Positions 6,803-15,453 of a stretch of DNA of 33,220 nucleotides are shown here, piece by piece. Each line of letters starts with the position of its first letter. The first letter of the stretch is position 1. The notes beneath the pieces were generated by a model that had not been told where the DNA came from, did no database searches, and saw only the letters and a program-made list of their open reading frames with translations. Both the position numbers and the translations under genes were made by a program. This DNA is from JBCCQH01 sp039024435 (GTDB lineage Bacteria; Bacteroidota; Bacteroidia; J057; JADKCL01): positions 1-33,220 of the forward strand of contig JBCCQH010000092.1 of the NCBI GenBank assembly GCA_039024435.1, given 5' to 3'.

Positions 6803-9800
6803 ATGCTGCGCTTGAGAGTTTTCTTTCCTTTGATCATCGCTTTGCTTTCGGATCCTTTGTTTTCGCAGATCATCACCGAAGATTTTGCCGACGGCAACTT
6901 CAATGCGGGGACACATATTTGGACCGGAGATGCCGCCGACTGGGCGGTCGTGGGCCAGCGGTTGAACGTCAATGCCTCGGCTTCGGGCACGTATTATTTG
7001 AGTACGCCCTTTGCGGTGGCGGCACTCGACAGTGCGGTCTGGGAATTTGACGTGGAATTCACGGTGGCGACCGGCACGACAAACAATTACGCTGAGATAT
7101 TTCTGGTGTCCGACCTGCCGGATGTCGAGGGGAATGTCGACGGGTATTTTGTCCGGCTGAACAATACCCTGCAGGAGATTTCGCTTTGGCGGAGCAGCAA
7201 TGGCAGCAATTCGAAGATCATCGATGGAACGGATGGGGTCACGGCGAGCAATCTGGCCTTTCGGGTCCGGGTCACGCGGAGTGCGGCGGGCGAGTGGGCC
7301 CTGTTTCACGACAATACGGTCACCGGCAACAACTACGTCTCGGAAGGAACGACTACGGATGTCAATTTTACTGGGACGGCGTTTTTTGGCATTGTGGACC
7401 GGCATTCGGCGGCCTCGCGGAACCAGTGGCTTTTCGTCGACAACATCAACGTGCAGCATTTCCTGCCGATGGACATTACCCCGGCTACCATCACCGGGGT
7501 CAACGTGACCAGCAATACGCAGTTGGAGGTGCAGTTCGATGAATTTATTGATGTCGCGACTGCCACCACGCTGGCGAATTACACGGCAAATGGACAAACG
7601 GCAGCTTCCGCCACCATTGCGGCGGCGGACAGCGCCCGGGTCAGCGTAGATTTTGCCACCGCTTTCCAAAATTGTGTGACCGAAACCTTGATTGTCGCCA
7701 ATGTCCAGGACCGCAGCGGCAATGTCATGCTTTCAGACACCTCGTCCTACATATCTTGTGTGACGCTGCCGGCTGGTTTCCGCGACGTCGTTTTCACCGA
7801 AGTATTTGCCGACCCCACCCCGGTCGTTTGTTCCCATCCCAACGCAGAATTTGTGGAAATCTACAACCGGGGCATCGATCCGGTCAATTTGAATGGCTGG
7901 ACCTTCCAGGACGCCACTTCTTCTAGGGTGATCACCACGGCAAATTTCATCCTGCAACCGGGCGACTACGCCGTCCTCTCTGATTCGGTTTGGGGGGCGA
8001 ATACCCTGCAAATGAATCTCCCTTCCCTCACGAATTCGGGAGAAGCCATCGGCTTGCGCGACAGCACTGGGCAACTGATTGACACCCTCACCTACGATGT
8101 GGGAATGTACACGGAGGATTCGACGCAGGGATACGGGCTGGAAATCATCAACCCCGACGTGCCTTGTCTGGGTGCAGCGAATATTGCTTCTTCGACGGAT
8201 CCTTGCCAGGCGACCCCGGGAGCGGTCAACTCGATCAATGATCCGACGTTTGGCACGACCGCACCGGCGATTTCCGGGGTGAGCGTGACCGGAACGACCA
8301 CCCTGGAAGTGTGTTTTGCGGGTCCGGTGGATTCGGCTTCCGCTACGGTAGCGGGGACATTCAGTGTCGCCGGTCTGGGCACGGCGACGGCGGCGGTTCC
8401 GGTGGCCCCCGATTTTGAGTGCATCAATTTGACCTTTCCCAACCCGATCAATACGGGGACGCAGTACACCCTGCTCGTCAATGGGCTGCAAGACTGTGTG
8501 GGGAATACGCTCGTCGATTCGATATCGTTCCTGGAGAGTGGGCCGGCCGCTTTCAAATCGGTGATCATCAACGAGATCTACTTCGAGGTCGACAACATCA
8601 ATCCGCTGCCGGAAGCGGAATACGTGGAACTCTACAACCGCAGCAATTCGCTTTTTGATCTGGCGGGGTGGACATTTGCCGACCGGAGTTCGGATGTCGT
8701 ACTCGGCAGCTATATCCTGCAGCCGGGGGCCTACGTGGTCCTGTGCCACGAAGACAGCTTGTTTAAGTTTGCCGGATTGCCGGCTTTGGGCTTGAGTTCT
8801 TTTCCGATCCTCAACAATGCCGACGACGATCTGGGCCTGCGTGATCCGCTATTTGGCTTGGTGGATTCGGTAATGTACACCGACGAGGACTACCAAAATC
8901 CCGACCGGGACGATGGGGGCTGGGCCTTGGAGTTGATCAATCCGGAAGATACTTGCACGCAACTGGGGAATTGGATTGTGTCCAATGATCCGGCCGGGGG
9001 AACGCCGGGGGCGCAGAACAGCGTATATGACGCAACGCCGGATACTGGACCGCCCACCATCAGCGGAGTCACGATACTCAGCAGTACGGCGGTGCAGATT
9101 TGCTTCGATGAGACCCTCGGGGCTTCGGCGAGCAATCCGGCGAATTACACGATCAACAATGGACAGGGCAATCCCACGAATGTGGTGATTGGCGGAACCG
9201 GGGATGCTTGTGTACTGCTGGTGCTGGGTTCGCCGATCAGCGTCGGTACGATTTATACCGTGGACTTGGACATTGCCGATTGCAAGGGCAATTCGGGGGC
9301 GGTGAGCACGACTTTTGTGCAGGGTGGCGCAGCGGCGCCCTTCCAGATTGTCATCAACGAAATCTATTTCGAGCCGGGTGAAGGCACGGGTCTCCCGGAA
9401 GAGGAGGAGTACATCGAACTGTACAATGCGGGACCGGGGGCGGTCGACCTGACGGGCTGGACGATCAGTGACCGCACCGGAACGTCATCGGCGTTTTCCG
9501 CCGCGACGATTCTGGCGGACAGTTTCCTGCTGATCGGGGCGACGGGCGATGTGGCTTTGCTGGCGACCTACGGCACGACGCTGGGCGTCGGGAGCTTCCC
9601 GTCGCTCAACAATTCCGACGACGACCTGCAATTGCGGGACAGTTCGGGGGCGCTGATTGATTTTGTCAACTACCTGGACGACTGGTACGGGGACGACAGC
9701 AAGGCCAGCGGGGGCTACTCGTTGGAGCGGGTGGATCCGGGGTTCAATTGCCTCAATGCCGGGAACTGGCGGGCTTCCGAAGATGCTTCGGGGGGAACTC

Positions 9801-10996
9801 CCGGGCGGGTCAACAGTATCCGGGGCACCTTTACCGATACCGAGGCGCCCACGCTGGTGACCGCTTATGCAATCGGTCCGGACCTGGTGCGGGTCGAGTT
9901 CAGCGAGATCATGGACGGAGTGAGCATCGAAGAGGAGAGTTTTTACCAGATCGACAACAACATCGGGGTTCCGGTGGGCGTCATCACGGCCGGGGACAAT
10001 GTGTCGGCAGTGGACCTGCTGTTGTTCAACAGTTTGCAGCCGGAAACGGTGTACTGCCTCACGGTCGATGGGGTGGAGGACTGTGCCGGTAATCCTACGG
10101 TGCAGCAAGAGGTCTGTTTTGGGCTGGCGGATTCCATTCAACCGGGCGATATCATCCTCAATGAAATCTTGTTTGATCCCTACAGCGGGGGGAGCCGCTT
10201 CTTGGAGTTTTACAACAACAGCAACAAAATCCTCGATCTCAGTACGCTGAACATCGCCCGCCGCGATTTGGAGACAAATTTTCTGTACAGCATCGATCCC
10301 GTGAGCACCGAGCCACTGGTGATGTTGCCAGGAACCTACCTCGCGGTCACCGAGGACAAGGCGAATGTCGAAGCGACTTATCTGCCGGTGGATCCGAACG
10401 CAATTGTGGAGATCGACGATCTGCCCGCCTTCGACAACAGCGAAGACATCTGTGTGATCTACGTAGATTCTTTTGCCCCGGTGGACGAGCTGTATTACCT
10501 CGACGACTGGCATTTTCCCAATCTGGACACTGACGATGGCGTGTCGCTGGAGCGCCAAGATTTTAACCGCCCGACTCAGGATGAGTTCAACTGGCATTCG
10601 GCGGCGAGTACGGTGAATTTTGCTACGCCGGGCTACGAAAATTCCCAGGTGCTGGTCCCAGAAGGGGTGGACGAGGTGTGGTTGCAACCGGAAACTTTCT
10701 CGCCAAACCAGGATGGCCGCGACGATGAAGTTTCGATCAATTACCGCTTCAACTCTTCGGGATGGAACGTCAAGGCCAGTGTGCTCGACAACAAGGGCCG
10801 CATGGTGCGCACCATCAAACAGAACTTTCTGGTGGGGACGACCGATGCGACCGGGACCATCACCTGGGACGGAACGACTGAGACGGGCAACAAGGCCAAC
10901 ATCGGCATCTACGTGATTCTCATCGAGGCTTCCAATCCGAATACGGGCGAAACGAAAAACTTCAAATTGGGCTGCGTACTGGCCGAAAACCTTTAA
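6803..10996 (+). CDS. Large secreted protein with four lamin-tail domains and FlgD-like C-terminus
   Basis: A 1397-residue extracellular protein. Residues 1-21 are a signal peptide (LRVFFPLIIALLSDPLFSQ). Residues about 22-215 form a LamG/CBM-like beta domain. Four alternating units follow: Ig-like (Big_5-type) modules near 225, 487, 749 and 1015, each followed by a lamin-tail domain starting near 325, 583, 845 and 1112. The first three lamin-tail units are recognisable by the pattern EYVELYNR...LAGWTFADR...LQPGAYVVL; the fourth is more diverged. The C-terminus (about 1290-1397) has the FSPNQDGRDDE signature and an FlgD-like fold ending in TWDGTTETGNKANIGIYVI, as in surface-sorted Bacteroidota proteins. 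Such proteins are thought to be exported through the outer membrane, probably by T9SS; the substrate or ligand is unknown. The ATG at 6803 sits directly before the signal peptide. Confidence 0.88.
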   Translation: MLRLRVFFPLIIALLSDPLFSQIITEDFADGNFNAGTHIWTGDAADWAVVGQRLNVNASASGTYYLSTPFAVAALDSAVWEFDVEFTVATGTTNNYAEIFLVSDLPDVEGNVDGYFVRLNNTLQEISLWRSSNGSNSKIIDGTDGVTASNLAFRVRVTRSAAGEWALFHDNTVTGNNYVSEGTTTDVNFTGTAFFGIVDRHSAASRNQWLFVDNINVQHFLPMDITPATITGVNVTSNTQLEVQFDEFIDVATATTLANYTANGQTAASATIAAADSARVSVDFATAFQNCVTETLIVANVQDRSGNVMLSDTSSYISCVTLPAGFRDVVFTEVFADPTPVVCSHPNAEFVEIYNRGIDPVNLNGWTFQDATSSRVITTANFILQPGDYAVLSDSVWGANTLQMNLPSLTNSGEAIGLRDSTGQLIDTLTYDVGMYTEDSTQGYGLEIINPDVPCLGAANIASSTDPCQATPGAVNSINDPTFGTTAPAISGVSVTGTTTLEVCFAGPVDSASATVAGTFSVAGLGTATAAVPVAPDFECINLTFPNPINTGTQYTLLVNGLQDCVGNTLVDSISFLESGPAAFKSVIINEIYFEVDNINPLPEAEYVELYNRSNSLFDLAGWTFADRSSDVVLGSYILQPGAYVVLCHEDSLFKFAGLPALGLSSFPILNNADDDLGLRDPLFGLVDSVMYTDEDYQNPDRDDGGWALELINPEDTCTQLGNWIVSNDPAGGTPGAQNSVYDATPDTGPPTISGVTILSSTAVQICFDETLGASASNPANYTINNGQGNPTNVVIGGTGDACVLLVLGSPISVGTIYTVDLDIADCKGNSGAVSTTFVQGGAAAPFQIVINEIYFEPGEGTGLPEEEEYIELYNAGPGAVDLTGWTISDRTGTSSAFSAATILADSFLLIGATGDVALLATYGTTLGVGSFPSLNNSDDDLQLRDSSGALIDFVNYLDDWYGDDSKASGGYSLERVDPGFNCLNAGNWRASEDASGGTPGRVNSIRGTFTDTEAPTLVTAYAIGPDLVRVEFSEIMDGVSIEEESFYQIDNNIGVPVGVITAGDNVSAVDLLLFNSLQPETVYCLTVDGVEDCAGNPTVQQEVCFGLADSIQPGDIILNEILFDPYSGGSRFLEFYNNSNKILDLSTLNIARRDLETNFLYSIDPVSTEPLVMLPGTYLAVTEDKANVEATYLPVDPNAIVEIDDLPAFDNSEDICVIYVDSFAPVDELYYLDDWHFPNLDTDDGVSLERQDFNRPTQDEFNWHSAASTVNFATPGYENSQVLVPEGVDEVWLQPETFSPNQDGRDDEVSINYRFNSSGWNVKASVLDNKGRMVRTIKQNFLVGTTDATGTITWDGTTETGNKANIGIYVILIEASNPNTGETKNFKLGCVLAENL

Positions 10997-11028
10997 ACTA
11001 CCGCATTTGGGAGGGAGATTTTGGGAAT

Positions 11029-11143
11029 CCAGCAATTATAATGTAGTTTCCGCGTCAAAGCCGGGATGTGACTTGCCGCCCGGCTTTGGAATCGGGGCGG
11101 GTTCTGCCTGGGTTTCTAAATCATCGTTGATTTCAATTGCTGG
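11029..11143. repeat. Nested inverted repeat in the spacer before the LytTR gene
   Basis: Outer arms CCAGCAATT (11029-11037) and AATTGCTGG (11135-11143) enclose a perfect 10-bp stem CAAAGCCGGG (11056-11065) with CCCGGCTTTG (11079-11088) and a 13-nt loop. It starts 33 nt after the stop of the lamin-tail gene. The inner stem could end transcription, but no T-run follows. Further on, CCGCC-TTTT-GGCGG (11178-11191) makes a small extra hairpin. No gene is seen from 10997 to 11288. Confidence 0.55.
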
Positions 11144-11288
11144 AAGCCGGTAGAATTCCCTATTTTTGACCGCAAGTCCGCCTTTTGGCGGGGTGAAATG
11201 TAAAAGTGCTTCAACCAACTACTCCGGTCGGTGAGAAACGTGCACGGTGCCGCTTCTCCGCTGGCCGCAACTAAACTCCACAAACGCA

Positions 11289-12068
11289 ATGGCGCTCAAT
11301 AGCATAATCCTTAGTGGCTCCGGCCAGATCCCCCCAAGAATCGAACAGTATCTGCAAGAAGCCCGCTTTCTGGAAGTCGTGGCCGTAGTCAGCAAGGTGG
11401 CGGAAGCCGAAAAGTTGACCGCAAAATCGCAGATCCACTACTGGTTAACTGATCAGGAGACCGCGCAGGTCCAGTTTACGGACTTGCTCAGTTCCCCAGT
11501 AGAGGGGACACCCCAGGTTTTGATTTTTACCCGGGACACAATCCACGTGCTGGACCGCTTCGCCATCAACCCACCGGAGAGTGGCGCTGGCGAAGCGCCG
11601 AGCCAGACCCGCGAGTCGGAGGAGGTCACAATCAATCTTGACGACCACGTCGTCCGCGAAATCCAGCACGAAACCCCAGCCAATACCCCGGTCAATGTTC
11701 TGGTCAAAGCCGACAGCGCTCAGTTTGTCACCAGTTCTAGCGCCCGCGGCACCAGTTCGATTTTTATTCGCTCAGAATCGCGCATCTCCCGCATCCGCCT
11801 CGATGAGCTGCTCTTTGTCGAGGCCCAAAAGGACTACGTGGTTTTTCACACGGAAACGGGGAGCTACCGCACGCTCAACAGCATGAAGAATATTCAGGCA
11901 AACCTGGACGAAAACGATTTCTTCCGCATTCACCGGTCTTATCTGGTGCGCCTGGATAAAATCCACACGATTCAGGCAGACGAAGTCTTGTTGGACCACG
12001 CAAAGATCTCGGTGCCCATTGGGCCTTCTTTTAAAGGCAAGCTGATGAAGCGGCTCGCATTGCTGTAG
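11289..12068 (+). CDS. LytTR DNA-binding regulator with degenerate receiver domain
   Basis: The 259-residue protein has a C-terminal LytTR domain (about 157-259: RISRIRLDELLFVEAQKDYV, then RTLNSMKNI, FFRIHRSYLVRLDKIHTI), which binds DNA direct repeats and usually sits behind a receiver in LytR/AlgR-type regulators. The N-terminal ~100 residues still follow receiver topology (LNSIILSGSGQIPPRIEQYL at the start, QVLIFTRDTIHVLDRFAINP where receivers have a TAy..yAl.aF pattern), but the acidic pair is replaced by SGS and no phosphoacceptor Asp is evident. Residues 105-150 are a linker. No histidine kinase is adjacent. I chose ATG 11289 because it puts the first strand at the N-terminus; ATG-type start 11247 would add 14 residues. 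Signal input is likely not phosphorylation. Confidence 0.85.
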   Translation: MALNSIILSGSGQIPPRIEQYLQEARFLEVVAVVSKVAEAEKLTAKSQIHYWLTDQETAQVQFTDLLSSPVEGTPQVLIFTRDTIHVLDRFAINPPESGAGEAPSQTRESEEVTINLDDHVVREIQHETPANTPVNVLVKADSAQFVTSSSARGTSSIFIRSESRISRIRLDELLFVEAQKDYVVFHTETGSYRTLNSMKNIQANLDENDFFRIHRSYLVRLDKIHTIQADEVLLDHAKISVPIGPSFKGKLMKRLALL

Positions 12069-12071
12069 GGA

Positions 12072-12575
12072 TCAGCGGCGTTCGTATATCCGAAACGTAA
12101 AGGAATACGCGTGGCGCTCGTCTTGGGGATGGAATTCCTCAAACGTGGTCTGCCATTCGTGCGGTGCGATCTGCGGAAAAAAGGCATCGCCCTCCGGCTC
12201 TGCATCGACGTGGGTGAGGTACAGTTTATCGCACAGCCGCAGAGCCTGGGCGTATACCGAAGCTCCTCCAATGACAAAAATCTCTCCCGCAAAGGCGGCC
12301 CGGGAAAGTTCTACGGCTGATGCGAGCTGGGAGACCTGGGTGCATTTTTCGCACAGTTCCAGTTGGGGGCGCCGCGTCAGTATATAGTTGTGCTGATCGG
12401 AGAGAAAGGCATCCGGTGACACGTAGCTCTTACGGCCCATGATAAATGGGTGCCCCGCGGTGGTATTGCGGAACCAGTCGTGGTCGTCCGGCAATTCCCA
12501 GGGCAATCCGTTGGCGATGCCAATGGCACGGTTGTGGCCCAAGGCGGCGATAATGCTCAATTTACTGCGGCTCAT
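12072..12575 (-). CDS. folA: Dihydrofolate reductase
   Basis: DHFR reduces dihydrofolate to tetrahydrofolate with NADPH, for thymidylate, purine and methionine synthesis. The 167-residue product shows LSIIAALGHNRAIGIANGLP, the active-site acid at D31 within ELPDDHDWF, the NADPH-binding IMGRKSY, VIGGASVYAQAL, and LTHVDAEPEGDAFFP. Length is normal. Its stop lies 3 nt from the stop of the convergent LytTR gene, leaving no room for a terminator, so the two transcripts must overlap. thyA, a common neighbour, is not present here. Firm call. Confidence 0.95.
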   Translation of the reverse strand: MSRSKLSIIAALGHNRAIGIANGLPWELPDDHDWFRNTTAGHPFIMGRKSYVSPDAFLSDQHNYILTRRPQLELCEKCTQVSQLASAVELSRAAFAGEIFVIGGASVYAQALRLCDKLYLTHVDAEPEGDAFFPQIAPHEWQTTFEEFHPQDERHAYSFTFRIYERR

Positions 12576-12641
12576 GTTTCGGGGAATTGGTGCGAAGTTC
12601 GGCCTCCGAAGTAGATGCTTTCTTCTTTCAACCGGGAAGGT

Positions 12642-14225
12642 TTATTTCTGTTTGCCGACGACCTTTTGGCGGTGCAGGAGGTCCCATTGCTCGGTATTCA
12701 GGAAAATGTACTTCCCTTGTTTGGGCAATTGGTAAAACCGGCCTTCGGGAAGGGTGGCCATGGCTTGATCGAGCAGCCCAAAGAATGCGGGATCCGGCGC
12801 GGTTGCGTAGGGTTGCAGTTGGGCGGCCCAGGTGTCGCCCCCGAAGGCAAAGCTGAAGCGGTCGCTCTCGGTGATGTTTTGGGGATCGAAGGTGCCCCGG
12901 GAGATGCCGGCTAAACTCTCCAACAGCGCGCGGTAAGAACCGCTGCCTTCCGGAGGGGACAGCGTGAGAAAGGTCCCGGGGAAGCAGTCCAGCACTTCTT
13001 CGTAGCTCATGCGGGGATTGGAAAGGGCGTACGCGCGTGCTTCCCGGTATTCCTGGAGCGTCAGGGGTGAGAACAGCCCAAAAGAGAAGTAGCGTTCGAT
13101 GACCCCCGCTACCAGATCCCGGGTCAGGGCGGTCCGGAAGTCCTCTTTGCTGAAGGTGTAGTAGCTGCCCAGGTAGCGGAAGGCTTCCGGCTGGGACTCA
13201 CGCAGCGCAATGATGCCAAAGCGTTGCACTGGCCCCATGCCCAGGTCGTCGTCCAGGTTGCAAGTCACCAGGTGGAGGCGGTAGAGGGATCCGGTTTCGG
13301 CCAGTGCTTTGTTGAAAATGCGGTAGTAACTCTGGGGATCAATGCGTCCGGCAAAGCTCTCGGTGGAAGGTGGGGCGGTGGGAAGGGGGCTGACTTGCCA
13401 ATAGCTCTGCCCGCCCATTTGCAAGGTTACCCGCAGATAGGCTACGCTTTTGCCGGGAGGTGCGGGCAGGAACTCGTAGTTGAGCGCTTCGATTTCCAGT
13501 TCGGGGAGCAAGGCGGCCGTTTCCGCGTGAATTTTTTGCAAATATTTATCGGGATCGGTGCTGTACGCGGAGGCTTCGAATCGCCGGGCATTGTTGCAAA
13601 AGTCCAGCATTTGGAAGGGATCGGTGATGGCGGCATCGTCGATGGCACGGATCAATTTGCCCGACTCCGCGTGTGAGACCAGGCCGTTGGCGCGCAGTTG
13701 CTGGGCGAGTCCCTGCAATTTGAGGGGGGAGACGGACTCGCGAAAGCGCAACTCGCGGCGCAGGGCGACCAGGATCTCGGTGGTGTTTGTGGTTCGTCCG
13801 GTCGCGATGCCTTTTTTCAGGGAAGCCTGGCTTTGGGTGTCGATCAGGCTGCTTTTGGTGACCGCTTCGATGATTTTGTCCAGGGCAGCCGGCTTGAGGC
13901 GGGGGAGGAGCGTGTCGATTCCCGCATCTTTCAGGCCGGTGCCGTCTAGCATCTCCGCTCGGTACTGCCGACCAAAGACTTGGCGCAGATTGGCGGCGCA
14001 GATTTCGTCGAGTAGGCTGATTTCGTCGGAGATGCTTCCGGCCGCAATGCGCGTGCGCAAGTCCGACGCCGTTTTTTTCTCCAGGCAATCGACCTTTTGC
14101 AAGTTGCGAACCGTTTTGTCCAGGTCCACTTGCGCCCACCCTTTCCCCAAGCCAGCCAGCAGGAGCAGGCCGAGGAGCAACAATCGGTTCACAGAGCGGG
14201 GCAATGTCATGGGATTTGCGGTCAT
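12642..14225 (-). CDS. Secreted protein of unknown function
   Basis: A 527-residue protein I do not recognise. Residues about 10-32 are a clear signal peptide (VNRLLLLGLLLLAGLGKGWA followed by Q), so the mature protein is periplasmic or extracellular. The N-terminal 230 residues are helical and hydrophilic, with a DCLEKKTASDLRTRI helix and repeated short I/L-D-G-like helical units; the middle (about 245-330) reads as a beta-rich domain (VAYLRVTLQMGGQSYWQVSP); the C-terminal part is mixed and Tyr-rich. No T9SS sorting domain or catalytic motif is evident. The start may be ATG 14225 or ATG 14210; both keep the signal peptide. It is separated by 66 nt from folA, transcribed in the same direction. 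Confidence 0.8.
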   Translation of the reverse strand: MTANPMTLPRSVNRLLLLGLLLLAGLGKGWAQVDLDKTVRNLQKVDCLEKKTASDLRTRIAAGSISDEISLLDEICAANLRQVFGRQYRAEMLDGTGLKDAGIDTLLPRLKPAALDKIIEAVTKSSLIDTQSQASLKKGIATGRTTNTTEILVALRRELRFRESVSPLKLQGLAQQLRANGLVSHAESGKLIRAIDDAAITDPFQMLDFCNNARRFEASAYSTDPDKYLQKIHAETAALLPELEIEALNYEFLPAPPGKSVAYLRVTLQMGGQSYWQVSPLPTAPPSTESFAGRIDPQSYYRIFNKALAETGSLYRLHLVTCNLDDDLGMGPVQRFGIIALRESQPEAFRYLGSYYTFSKEDFRTALTRDLVAGVIERYFSFGLFSPLTLQEYREARAYALSNPRMSYEEVLDCFPGTFLTLSPPEGSGSYRALLESLAGISRGTFDPQNITESDRFSFAFGGDTWAAQLQPYATAPDPAFFGLLDQAMATLPEGRFYQLPKQGKYIFLNTEQWDLLHRQKVVGKQK

Positions 14226-14329
14226 CCTAATTCAATGCTCTAAGATAAGCGATGGCGCGAATCCTGCAAAATTTGCCCATTCGAATAATTTCTGTAGTTT
14301 GGCTTGATCGCACTAAATATTTGAAGGAA

Positions 14330-14584
14330 ATGAAATATCTCACGATTGCTATTGTCGCCCTTGGCTTCGGCCTGAGCCTGACGAGTTGCGGGGGAAATGC
14401 CGATGCAGAAAAGTTCTGCAAGTGTTTTGAACGGTACGAAAAGGGGGAAGAAAGTGCCTGTGACGACGAAATGGAAGCCTTGGAAGGGGAGTTGAAACAG
14501 GATGAAGCGCGCTACGAAGCCTTTCGCGAAGCGGCCATGAAATCTTGTCCGGACGCAAAGAAGTTCATTGACCGCATGAATTGA
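14330..14584 (+). CDS. Small cysteine-rich lipoprotein
   Basis: An 84-residue protein with a type II signal peptide (MKYLTIAIVALGFGLSL) and lipobox LTSC, so it is an N-terminally lipidated envelope protein. The mature part is short, highly charged and helical, with four further cysteines (FCKCFERYEKG, SACDDE, KSCPDAKKF), spaced as if to form disulfides. The ATG at 14330 sits before the signal peptide; the frame is open upstream but without a lipoprotein signal. It precedes the SRAP gene by 11 nt and is probably co-transcribed with it, though a functional link between a lipoprotein and a DNA-repair enzyme is not obvious. Function unknown. Confidence 0.8.
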   Translation: MKYLTIAIVALGFGLSLTSCGGNADAEKFCKCFERYEKGEESACDDEMEALEGELKQDEARYEAFREAAMKSCPDAKKFIDRMN

Positions 14585-14595
14585 TATTTTCCCTT

Positions 14596-15270
14596 ATGTG
14601 CGGTAGATATACCCTGGCGTTGCCCCTCATCGAGGTGGCCCAAGCACTGGGCATTGGCCTGCCCACTTTTGATTTTTCGCCCCGCTACAACATTGCGCCG
14701 ACCCAGCGCCTGCCGATCATCACCGACGAGGCGCCGCAGCAATTTCATCTCCATCGCTGGGGACTGATCCCGTTTTGGGCCAAAGATCCTGCCATCGGCA
14801 ACCGGATGATCAATGCACGCAGCGAAACGATTGCGAACAAGCCCGCTTTCCGGGCGGCTTTCCGGAAGCGCCGCTGCCTCATCCCGGCGACTGGTTTCTA
14901 CGAATGGAAAAAGACTCCGACGGGCAAGGTCCCACACCACATTTACAATCAGGATAGTGCGGTTTTGACCTTTGCTGGCCTTTGGGAGTCGTGGCAGGAT
15001 GCAGAGGCAAAGGAAATTCGCAGTTATACGATCATCACCTGTCCCCCCAATGCGCTGATGGCACCGATCCACGACCGGATGCCGGCGATCATATTGCCGG
15101 AAGACCGAGGGCGCTGGTTGGATCCGGGGCTGGCCCCGGAAGCCGCCCTGGCGTTGTTGCAGCCCTATCCCCCGGGCCTTTTGCAGGCCGATCCGGTTTC
15201 AACCCAAGTCAATTCGCCCCGCAACGATGGCCCACAACTGCTGGATCCGCCGCCACCGACGTTGTTCTAG
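14596..15270 (+). CDS. SRAP domain protein (YedK/HMCES type)
   Basis: SRAP proteins form a stable covalent link to abasic sites in single-stranded DNA at replication forks, shielding them from error-prone repair. The 224-residue product starts MCGRYT; after Met removal C2 becomes the N-terminal nucleophile, which fixes the start at ATG 14596 (an upstream start in frame would hide C2). The other active-site residues are in place: NIAPTQ (N32), MINARSET (N73), GFYEW (E103) and PIHDRMP (H159). Length is typical of YedK. The C-terminal ~35 residues (VNSPRNDGPQLL) match the family tail. It follows the small lipoprotein gene by 11 nt and is convergent with the next lipoprotein. Confidence 0.95.
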   Translation: MCGRYTLALPLIEVAQALGIGLPTFDFSPRYNIAPTQRLPIITDEAPQQFHLHRWGLIPFWAKDPAIGNRMINARSETIANKPAFRAAFRKRRCLIPATGFYEWKKTPTGKVPHHIYNQDSAVLTFAGLWESWQDAEAKEIRSYTIITCPPNALMAPIHDRMPAIILPEDRGRWLDPGLAPEAALALLQPYPPGLLQADPVSTQVNSPRNDGPQLLDPPPPTLF

Positions 15271-15325
15271 GGGGGCTTTTTGTTGCAATCGTCAATGCTA
15301 CGGCATCGCGTTTTAGTCCTGCGTC

Positions 15326-15343
15326 GCGCGGGATCCCCCGCGC
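15326..15343. terminator. Hairpin between convergent genes
   Basis: GCGCGGG (15326-15332) pairs with CCCGCGC (15337-15343) over a 4-nt loop, in the 183-bp spacer between the convergent SRAP and lipoprotein genes. No T-run follows on either strand, so the terminator role is tentative. Nothing else is seen in this spacer. Confidence 0.35.
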
Positions 15344-15453
15344 CTACGGGAAGGATTTTGGTTAGGTATTTGATTGATATTGAGTGAATAAAGAGGCAGG
15401 GGTTCAGATCGTAGCGGTTGATCAGTAAATTCATTGGGGCTGCCCCAAGCAAA

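Noticed and set aside
9485..11035. 516-codon - strand frame
   Set aside because: Shadow of the lamin-tail gene; no signal peptide or domain pattern.
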